Shown one piece after another: positions 55,617 to 64,000 of a stretch of 64,000 bases of DNA. This stretch comes from Viola odorata. Lineage: Eukaryota; Streptophyta; Magnoliopsida; Malpighiales; Violaceae. The DNA is taken from the NCBI GenBank assembly GCA_963691705.1, contig OY829542.1, positions 28,878,579 to 28,942,578 of the forward strand, in the 5' to 3' direction. Each line of letters opens with the position of its first letter. Positions within the stretch are counted from its first letter, which is position 1. Below the pieces are notes generated by a model. It did not search any database, was not told the DNA's origin, and saw only the letters and a list, made by a program, of their open reading frames with translations. Both the position numbers and the translations under genes were made by a program.

Positions 55617-57200
55617 TGATCGTCACTCAAATATAATAATATTTCCTGATGCCTAAATGTACAAATAAAATGTATAAAGGGCAAGATAGGGTCGAACCTC
55701 AGAGACTGAAGGAATAAAAAATCAATTTTAAATGTATGACAGAGAATAAATGCAGCCAAACGCAATAGTGACACCGGGGGGGGGGGGGGGGTTTGCCAGA
55801 TGTGGTAGCTAACAGAACAAATAATTAAAACGGATATCGAGGGCACAAAAGTAAAACACGATCAGAGGCAAGACACTAAAGTACTGGTAAAGGCAAGATA
55901 ACAAAAAGAGGCAGCGAAAATAAATATAGATTCAGATAGGACAGGATCTTAGCAAGGGGTATTCTCGGGTTGCTTTCAAAGTTAGTTAATCATCGGCTCA
56001 AGGATATTCCATCCTTATACCATAGGCATGCTATAGGAGCCAAGTTTCCACTTAAAACCCCTACTTACCTTCGTAGATAGAAGCAACCCCCCGTTTCCAC
56101 ATATGAGGGAGCCTTGGCGTTTCGTCGTCCTCCCAGGCACGAATGCGGGGAGGCAATACTCAAAACGCCTATGAAGCGGAGGTAAGACATATCTAGGGCA
56201 CGATACCCTCAGTTTGTCAAGCTCGTGGTAGCGCCCTAATCAGCCGCTTGCCCTAGATTGGTGAAATCACACTGTAGCAACTTCTCCGCTCTATGTGTCT
56301 ACTTCTCCTAATGGCCTCACGTTAGTTTTTACCATTAAGATGACAACAATCACAAAGAAACACTAGTAGTTGATCAAGCTCCTAACAATCCCAAGTGAAA
56401 ATAACAATATAGTGGCAAACAAACGAATATGACAATAAAGATGTATTAAACACGTTTAGGCTTCTTAACTAATTCTTACAACCCTTGAAACACCCTTTGC
56501 TAAGATAAAGAAGTTTAGCTACTCATAAATAGATATGAGCAGTAGATGGAAATAACAATTAGCATAAATAAATTAAAAGATGATAAAGGAAAGTGTTTAG
56601 AATAAACCGATAGAGGATTCAATGAACCAAAGGAGAAAAGTTTACTCCTTTTACAAACCGGCGTCGCCCTCTAAAATAAAGAACACAGATCCCTAAAATT
56701 AAGGTGAAAGGAAAAGTGATGTCTCAATGTCAGCCCCCTTCCTTACAAAAACCCTAAAACTAAGCTTAAATATCCTAACAACCCGTTAGGGGACAGAAAT
56801 AGCTAAGGGGAGAAAGTGACAGCCCATGACAGCACATGTCCTTCAGGGGGAATATTCTGGAATCTCTGGGAGCGCCTAACACCTTCTAGAAACGCATGGA
56901 ATCCCATGCAAATCTTTGGAGATTCCTCTCTTTGGCTTTCGATTAGGAACGGATGCAGAGGTATCGCGGGCAAAAGACTACTCACTGGTCTGGTTAGTGT
57001 CGAGGGCACAGCGACACTCTGATCTTCTAAGCCTTGAAGTTTGAAATCCTAAGAATTCCTTCAAAAATGCATATTTTCGCTCATTTCCTCCTTTTGGCAC
57101 TGATCTGTAATAAAGATGAGAACATAGGTAATTTAGCAGAATCATGCCCAAGAAAATGCTAAAATAGAGGAGAAAATCATGCCCAAGAAGCACACTATCA
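55617..57200 (-). repeat. 5' LTR of Athila-type element
   Basis: 1,584 bp, ends TGATAGTGTG and GTGACGATCA on the minus strand. The outer 223 bp match 30,301-30,523 closely (about 20 differences by eye). It contains a run of about 16 G at 55,777-55,792 on the plus strand. No coding region is seen. Confidence 0.9.
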
Positions 57201-59145
57201 CTTATGTAATGCCCCTGGTACTTTCCAGCGATGCATGATGAGCATTTGTTGAAAAAGGCATCGAGGTCTTTATAGACGACTTCACTGTCTATGGAAACTC
57301 TTTCTTCGAATGCCTGACCAATCTAAAAAGAAATCTACAACGATACATCGAGACCAACCTAGTGTTGAATTTCAAAACTGCCACTTCATGGTCGATCAAG
57401 GTCTCATCCTCACTCACATTGTTTCTAGCAAAGGAATCGAAGTTGATAAAGCGAAAATTGAAGTAATTGAATCCTTGCCCTATCCCTCCTGTGTTTGAGA
57501 TGTGTGTTCCTTTCTAGGGCATGCTAGTTTTTACAGTCGCTTTATCAAGGATTTCTCCAAAATCACCTAGCCCATGTGTCGCTTGCTCTAGAAGGATGTG
57601 GACTTTGTATGTGATGACAGTTGCAAAGCCTTCTTTGATATGCTCAAGAACAAACTCATCACGGCCCCCATCATTCGAGCCCCCGACTGGTCACTTCCTT
57701 TTGAAATCATGTGTGACGCAAGTAATCACGTTTTTGGCATCGTAGGATAAGGAAACGTATGTCATCTATTATGCTTCGAAGTTGCTAGATCCAACCCAGC
57801 AAAATTACAACACTACGGAGAAAGAGCTTCTGGCAGTCGTCTATGCCCTAGACAAGTTCAGACAATACCTCTTGGGCACACATGTCATCGTCTATTCCGA
57901 CCATTCAGCCCTTAGATGACTATTAACGAAAGGCGACGCCAAGCCCGATCTCATTCGATGGATTTTGTTACTTCAAGAGTTCGACATCTTGATCAAGGAA
58001 AAGAAAGGTAGAGAGAATTTGGTCGTTGACCATTTAAGCAGGCTACCAGCCCAAGAGGACGAGTCGCTTATTCCCATTCGTGACACCTTCCCTGAGGAGC
58101 ATCTGTGTCTTACCCAAGCTGTCCATTTCCCCTGGTTTTACGATATAGCAAACTGTCTTGCAACTGGCTCCTTCCCTATCGATTCTTCAAAATCGGAACG
58201 CGAACGCATCAAGAAACAATCAAGGTACTACGTCTAGGACAGTCCTTACTTATGGAAACACTATTCAGACCAAATCATTAGGAGATGCGTAACAATAGAT
58301 GAAGTGCCCTTGATCTTAAAATTTTGCCATTCATCAACAGAGGGTGGTCATTTCGCAGCCAAAAAGACAGCTCTAAGGGTTCTTAAAGTCGGTCTGTATT
58401 TGGTCATATGTATTGCGCGTCTTGACCTCGATGTCAGGCAACAAGGAATATAGGTGCTCGCAGCCAGATGCCTCTGACCAATATCATTTCCTGTGAGATT
58501 TTCGACATCTGGGGGATTGATTTCATGGGTCTATTTCTGAATTCTTTTGGAAATGTTTATATCCTTCTAGCTGTCGACTACGTCTCTAAGTGGGTCGAGG
58601 CCAAGACAACGAAAACTGATGATTCTAAAGCGGTAGTGAATTTCCTGCGCACTAATATTTTCAACCGATTTGGGACCCCTCGAGCCCTCATCAGCGACCG
58701 TGGGACACACTTCTGTAATCGGGTTGTCTATTACCTTCTCAACAAATATGGGGTGACCCATCGAGTCTCTACTGCATACCACCCCCAGACCAATAGGCAA
58801 GCTGAGGTCTCCAATCAGGAAATCAAATCCATCCTTGAAAAAACAGTCAATCAATCCCGCAAGGATTGGAGTTTGAAATTGGATGACGCTCTTTGGGCTT
58901 ACAGGACTGCTTTCAAGACCCCGATCGGGATGACTCCTTATAGGTTGGTCTACAGCAAGCCAAGTCATCTTCCAGTAGAAATTGAACACAAAGCCTTCTA
59001 GGCTATTAGAAAGGTCAATATGGATCTAGGGGAGGCAAGAAAGCATCGCCGTTTGCAAATCCAAGAGCTAGAGGAGCTTCGTGATGATGCCTACGAAAAT
59101 GCCCTCATCTACAAGGGCAAGACGAAAGCCCACCACGAACTATAA
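57201..59145 (+). pseudogene. Decayed plus-strand Athila pol fragment (RT end, RNase H, integrase)
   Basis: The fragment begins inside RT, after the minus-strand Athila LTR. VFIDDFTVYGNS is near 57,265 and LTHIVSSKGIEVDKAK near 57,410; RNase H (NYNTTEKELLAVVYALDKF, VYSDHSAL) is at 57,780-57,920; a linker follows at 57,965-58,237. The integrase zinc domain is largely destroyed near 58,390-58,450. The integrase core is open at 58,468-59,001 ([29 protein letters not shown]). At least six stops or frameshifts are present. The N-terminal half of RT should lie left of the window. The homology ends at about 59,145 without an LTR. Confidence 0.87.
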
Positions 59146-60589
59146 ACAACTTGATGCCACATAAACTTCCTGATCGATTGCTGATTCTGTAAAAAATAAG
59201 TTAGAATACAATTTTACACTAGTTTGTAAAACGAGTTGTAAACAACAATGGTGAGAGGTTTGCTACTTAGGGAAATCTAGTGAGACTCAAGTTTTCTACA
59301 CATAGTATAGAAACTCAATTGCCACGAAGAAAAAATAGCTAGGAAATGAATGAAATAGAAAGGAATAGGAATGAATAGAAAATTGTATATTCTTTCCATG
59401 TATGGCAATAATTTTAAAAGTGAATAAAAGAATAAAAAAGGTTGAAAAGTTGTGTTACTTTTTCAATTTCCTTCTTTTTCGTCTCACCTATGGGGAGAAA
59501 TTTGTTGTGGACTCAAGGGAATGTTTTTTAAATTTTTTTGCTATGGAGAGCACTTCATTCCCTTGGTTTCACTCCTCTAATTCTTCCCATGAGGGAAATT
59601 ATTGGTTTGGCTTACCTTTTTATTTCACCCTAGTCTTTCTTCCCCTTAAGTACTAATGTCCAATGTAACAAATAATAGGGTGGTTTAATTTTTTTTTGTG
59701 ATTGGTAAACAATCAAACTATGCAAATTTAAATGAAATCACGTTGGAAAATAATTTGATGAGACAAAGATATAAGGACTCCTAGTAAAGACCAATCCAAG
59801 ATTCTAATTCATATGCATTTGATCACCATTGCAATGTTATTCATTTCTAATTTGTAAAGTACACTTAGATTTTCTACTTTCTTTGTATATCATGTCATCT
59901 AAAGAAACACTATATTAGAGTCTAACCATTTAGCAACCTTGAGGAGCATTTACAATCAAAGTTATTAGAACCGAACTAGACAGCAAACCGCTCAATTATG
60001 ATTCGCTGATTTTTTTGTTTAACCTGATCATGTTTCAGAACCGTTTGTACATCGAACTGCTCAGCTCATGAGGCATTGATTCACTAGTTCAACCGAATTG
60101 AACTGGATTAAACCAATTAGTTTATCAAAAATAAATTTACATACAAATTTATTCATATTTTTAATTAAAATAAACATAATAATTTAATAAATTTGCGTTA
60201 AATAAATTTAATTATATAATAATTAATAATTAATAATTAGTGTCATAAGTCACTTCATGGTTTGTTTTTATAAATCATTGGTCAAAGAACAGGATTGTGC
60301 CCTAGTAGTATCTGTGTTGTTTTGCTTCTATAAGTGATCTTGCATGTTTGATTACCGAATAAATTATGATTGTCAACTTAAATGATTTAAAACATGACAT
60401 GTTTAATATCCGCAAATGGACATGTATCTCCCATTATGCCAAATTATATGTTTTCTTATCATACTAATTTATAACAAACTTTACAACAAGGAAGCAGTAG
60501 ACTAATTATTATTTATTCTTTCTTCCCATCTATACCCGAGTTTTCTCTCATAAATATAATCCAATCCACAAATTTTACAGGGTAGTGAT
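59146..60589. other. AT-rich DNA, no gene seen
   Basis: No coding region can be supported. The stretch 59,955-60,130 (AGAACCG...GTTCAACCGAATTGAACTGG...) resembles the palindromic GGTTCAACCGGTT-type inserts common in plants and may be a decayed MITE. 60,120-60,245 is very AT-rich. Confidence 0.4.
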
Positions 60590-60691
60590 TAGGGGTGAGA
60601 ACGGATCCGTGGATCCGACCGATCCAACCCGATCCGATCCGATTTCACCCATCCACGCCGATCCGAAAGCTGTCGGACACTAGATCGGATT
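60590..60691. repeat. Extra hAT-like terminus next to the hAT end
   Basis: Starts TAGGGGTGAGAACGGATCC, the same first 11 bases (one change) as the presumed hAT end at 60,692, in the same orientation, followed by repeated GATCCGATCC. It could be a second terminus or a clipped hAT relative. Confidence 0.5.
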
Positions 60692-60699
60692 TAGGGGTG

Positions 60700-60860
60700 A
60701 GCGTTCGGATTTCGGATCGGAATTCGACAAGTTCGGATCGGATTTTTTCGGATTCGGATTTTTTCGGATCGGATTTTTTCGGATTTTTTCACAGGGAATC
60801 CGAAACCAATCCGACACTTTCGGTCGGATTTTTTGGATTTTTCGGATTTTCGATCGTAAT
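60700..60860. repeat. Subterminal TCGGAT repeat array of the hAT element
   Basis: At least eight TCGGAT or TTCGGATC units, several in the form TCGGATTTTTTCGGAT. Subterminal short repeats are bound by transposase in hAT elements; the role here is inferred from position. Confidence 0.65.
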
Positions 60861-61029
60861 TGTAAATTTGTAATTCTATCTCACATTTCACAAACCAAAC
60901 AAGAAATTCAATATCTGTTATCATTCTAGCAAAACCATGATCTGCTTTCAAAGATAATTTCTCCAACAATTCTTCAAATTAAGCAACTATATCAATACTT
61001 CAATTATTAAAAGTTTGATAACCATACAT

Positions 61030-61240
61030 TACAAGCAACTCAACTCAAGCAACAAATCCATCTAAAAAACCAAACATACCAGCAACTCAAAAGCAACAAA
61101 TCCATTCAACAAATCTATCCAAAAGATTAAACATACTAGCAACTCAAAAGCAACAAATCCATTCAACAAATCCATCCAAAACAACTAAACATACCAGCAA
61201 CTCAAAAACAACAAATCCATCCATAAAAACTAAACATTAT
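61030..61240. repeat. ~59-bp tandem repeats in the hAT 3' region
   Basis: About 3.5 units, each with CAGCAACTCAAAAGCAACAA followed by TCCATTCAACAAATC and CCAAAA. They lie between the transposase stop codon and the element end. Confidence 0.75.
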
Positions 61241-61331
61241 TACAAATCTTCAAGTTGAAGTGAATGAAGATCCACCCTCCATCAACGCCTTTCTGTTCAT
61301 CTGGCTCGTTTCTTCCACTAGTACTATCCAT

Positions 61332-63587
61332 TCAAAGATCAATAGGCTCCAGTAACAACTTTTGGAACTCTAAACACCAAATAAAAAATCAAATGAGTTA
61401 ACATTACAGAATACATGTGAGGATATTCAAAAATTACAGAAGTAAAAATTTGCATGAAATTACATAAGTGATGTGATAAAAAGTTACCTTCCGTAAGTTC
61501 TTCAGCTTCATCAAGTTCTTCCTCCACATCAGCCACCGGGGTAGAATTGAGCCAATTTTGTAAGCATACAAGTGTTTGGACCATTTTAGGAGTCAATGAG
61601 CTCCTATATGAGTCCAAAATTCTTCCACCAGTGCTAAATGCTGATTCAGAAGGAACAGTAGATATTGGAATTGCCAATACATCACGTGTCATGCTGCCGA
61701 GGATAGGGAATCTAAAAGAGTTAACTTTCCACCACAATAAAATGTCAAAACCCTTATCACATGTCACGGTTCCCTCACTAAGATATTGTTCTACTTCTGT
61801 TTTGTTATCCCAACATCCTAAGTCCAATTGATGTCTTTTAAACATGTTGTCAAGTAATGTAGATGCAGGTGCAGCAGCATTAGCATCATTAACCATACCA
61901 AAACATGCACTTGAAGAAGATAAAGAAGAGCTTGAAGCAGCAGAACTTGTTTTCCTTTGTCTATCAACCAAGGCAGCCCCTTCTCTCAACACTTTGTACT
62001 CCTCAAAAAGACCATCAAATACTTCTTTCACCTTTTCACTCATTTCCAAAGCAGCTTGCTCATAATGCACAATGCTTAAAGCAAACTTAACATAATCAAA
62101 TTTACGACGAGGATCAAGAATAACAGCCACATATGTTAGCATGTTATGCCCATTCATGTCTGCCCAATACTTGTCATATTTTGCCTTCATACTAATTGCC
62201 ATTCTCATCAACTCAACATCACCACTTTCCAACATTTCAATCAAAATTACAGAAATTGTGGAAACCTCCCTAAAGTATGTATTTGATGTTACATATAGTG
62301 ATCCAGAAACACTCAAAGTAAGTTCATAAAACCTACGCAAAAACTTAACCAATTTCCTAGCATTGATCCAATCAACATAAGTAGGCACTCCATCATCCGC
62401 ATCAAGATCAGATTTATAAAAAGAATCCACTTCCTCAAACTTATCAAATGCTTTCTCATAATTTTGGGCAACTTCTAGCATAACATATGTGGAATTCCAC
62501 CTAGTCGACACATCAGTAACTAACTTGAGCGTACATGTAATTCCCTCAATTTCAGCACACTCTTTAAACTTTGCAAGCCTTGCCGAGGAGTTTCTCACAT
62601 ACCTAACCGCTGATCTAATTCTTGAGACGGACAATCCTAACTCTTTCACACCATCCATAACAATTAGATTGACTATATGAGCAACGCATCTCATGTGAAG
62701 GTATTTTGAGTTGGAAATGGTATTGTTTTTGGCATTAAACTTCCTCTTCAAGTGTGAAATAGCTACATCATTACTAGATGCATTATCTACGGTGATTGTT
62801 AAAACCTTTTCTATTCCCCAATCCTTCAAACACCGCTCAATCATCCTAGCAATCCCCTCACCCTTATGACTAGAAATAGGACAAAAATTGATAATTCTTT
62901 TGTGTAGTTTCCAATCCTTATCAATAAAATGAGCCGTGAGGCACATGTAGTTGTTTCTTTGGATTGATGTCCATGTGTCCGTGGTCAAACACACTCAGTC
63001 ACAAGATTTCTTAAGAGTCGCTTTCAAAAGGTTTTTTTGCTCAACATATTTCTCAAAAATATCCCTAGAAACTGTCCAACGCGAATTTATATGAAACCTA
63101 GGTTGGGCAACCTCCATAAATTGCCTAAATCCCTTACCATCAACAAACTTAAAAGCAAGCTCATCTATTACAACCATTCTAAATAAAGCTTTTCTAGTGG
63201 CAGCTTGATCAAACTTCCAAACACCTAGCTGGGTTTCATCATTTTCAGGGGTTGCATTAGATAAACGAGATTGCTCATCATCAACATCACAAGGAATGCA
63301 AACAGATTTGCGTATGTGCTATAACATTGGACCCGTACCTTGTTTTTTAGGGTCTGATTTGGTCTCAAATAGACAATGCTTGCACCTACTCCATTTCTCG
63401 TTGTCCCTCTGGAATTTGGTAAAGTGCTTCCATACGATTGATCTTCCACCACTGCTTTCCTTTTTTGAGGCCATAGACTCAGCTTCCTGGGTTTCTTCTG
63501 CTGGTTGTTGTTGCACTTGCTGTTGTTGTGGGCTTATGCCTCCTGTGATGGTTGAGATTGAGAAGCTTGTGGCGGCGGTGGCGGCAT
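61332..63587 (-). pseudogene. hAT transposase (zf-BED, RNase H-like core, hATC), two stops
   Basis: A likely start is ATG 63,587 (MPPPPPQ), with a frameshift near 63,530. The zf-BED finger (VWKHFTKF...RCKHC...HIRKSVC) is at about 63,440-63,300 and is interrupted by TAG 63,321-63,319. The same frame continues to TGA 62,997-62,995, directly before VCLTTDTWTS, the first catalytic Asp region (RICLTTDTWTS in relatives, so CGA to TGA is likely). The middle region and the hATC domain (STVPSESAFSTGGRILD, near 61,660) are intact. A predicted intron 61,487-61,370 (GTAACT...GTTTAG) leads to a short last exon ending at TGA 61,334-61,332. The enzyme cuts and inserts element DNA. It looks only lightly damaged. 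Confidence 0.85.
61370..61487 (-). other. Predicted last intron of hAT transposase
   Basis: 118 nt with GTAACT donor, AT-rich body and GGTGTTTAG acceptor. Splicing gives a short in-frame C-terminus; without it the frame runs on into a hydrophobic non-conserved tail. Confidence 0.5.
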
Positions 63588-63605
63588 GCTTGAATTGTCT
63601 TCCTC

Positions 63606-64000
63606 CTATTTGACATCAACAAACAAAAATATAAGTTCAAATCCATCTCATCTCATTTCTTCTCCGAGCAGTTTTAAAAAATAATATCAAATTATTGGAG
63701 GTGAAATCAATCTGAAACAAGGATGCCTTGAATGCACATAACCAGAATGACTTTCCTGCCGAACACCCCACTTTCTACAGCAATTTCTTAACATTTATTG
63801 CAATAAAACCTATCTGCCAAAACGTCTGAGATTTCATTCTGACAACACACAACTTCAGACTTCAACAAATCTTGTACACAAATTCATTTTGATAAGTAAC
63901 TTATCTCAAACTTAAAACAAAGATAAGATAGAAATTAGGGAATTAGAAATTAGGGATTTAGAAATTAGGGATTTAGGAATTAGAAAGAAATTACCATTTT
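63606..64000 (-). other. hAT 5' leader, possible 5' intron, low-complexity DNA
   Basis: No coding region is seen. A plausible acceptor (TCAAATAG on the minus strand, ending at 63,606) lies 19 bp before the ATG, so an upstream intron is possible. 63,930-63,985 consists of repeated AAATTAGGGATTTAG-like units. Confidence 0.4.

Larger units (their letters stand above)
30301..57200 (-). mobile_element. Athila-type Ty3/gypsy element with duplicated interior and insertions
   Basis: A minus-strand element with LTR ends TGATAGTGTG...ACGATCA, a TGGCGCCATTGTCGGGGA PBS, and Athila-like gag, protease, RT-RNase H, integrase and a 3' ORF with a plant transposon protein region. The interior occurs twice: copy A (about 32,919-40,335) and copy B (48,173-53,637 and on to the 5' LTR). 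Between the copies lie a 47-nt inverted gag piece, a pararetrovirus and about 165 bp of unknown DNA. Copy A also has a solo LTR and a 759-bp RT-RNase H deletion. The element is inserted into an older Athila fragment; bases 57,201-57,205 (CTTAT) are the expected TSD. Confidence 0.85.
60692..64000 (-). mobile_element. hAT DNA transposon, 5' end beyond window
   Basis: Minus-strand transposase gene with zf-BED, catalytic and hATC dimerisation regions. The 3' end is probably at TAGGGGTGAGCG (60,692), followed by a subterminal array of TTCGGATCGGATTTTTTCGG repeats to about 60,860. The other terminal inverted repeat would lie past 64,000. The transposase has two in-frame stops. The 8-bp TSD cannot be tested here. 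Confidence 0.82.

Noticed and set aside
63930..63985. Telomere-like TTAGGGATTTAG repeats
   Set aside because: The units are irregular and not the plant TTTAGGG repeat; they are local low-complexity DNA in the hAT leader.

Overview
This window is repeat-dense plant DNA, probably pericentromeric or other heterochromatin of an angiosperm (likely a eudicot). I see no host protein-coding gene, tRNA or rRNA. Almost all of it is nested LTR retrotransposons, plus one integrated copy of a plant pararetrovirus (Caulimoviridae-like) and one hAT DNA transposon. Nearly every coding region is a pseudogene with visible stops, frameshifts or deletions.

The layers, oldest to youngest where order can be read: (1) a decayed plus-strand Athila-type Ty3/gypsy fragment at 57,201-59,145. 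(2) A minus-strand Athila-type element (5' LTR 55,617-57,200; end of its 3' LTR at 30,301-30,523) inserted into the RT of fragment 1. Its internal part is duplicated: copy A (about 32,919-40,335) and copy B (48,173-55,616) share about 5.46 kb and lie either side of an integrated pararetrovirus (about 40,383-48,010). Copy A also carries a 2.7 kb solo LTR (37,064-39,759). (3) A minus-strand Tat-lineage (Retand-like) element, running from before position 1 to 30,300, inserted into the Athila 3' LTR. (4) A second Tat element of the same family, in the opposite orientation (6,131-21,516, TSD TTTGT), inserted into an accessory gene of the first. The right end (60,590-64,000) is a minus-strand hAT element whose 5' end lies beyond the window.

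The Tat elements are the most informative part. Besides gag, protease, RT-RNase H, a second archaeal-type RNase H and integrase, each carries between pol and the 3' LTR a cassette of accessory genes on the opposite strand to gag-pol. The cassette has a small acidic Pro-rich ORF (C), then two related multi-exon genes (A and B). Each of these has an N-terminal domain of the plant 'putative gypsy type transposon' kind, a Pro/Ser-rich linker and a C-terminal coiled coil. TATA-like boxes and short GT-AG introns sit at the same places in both elements. The outer element also keeps an intact 128-codon ORF (D) that the inner one has lost.

The virus-like segment is strongly AT-rich compared with its neighbours. 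Its gene order is movement protein, coat protein with zinc knuckle, protease, RT, RNase H, then a second ORF. It is a nearly whole genome opened at a point inside its first ORF region, and it is broken by many stops, frameshifts and deletions.
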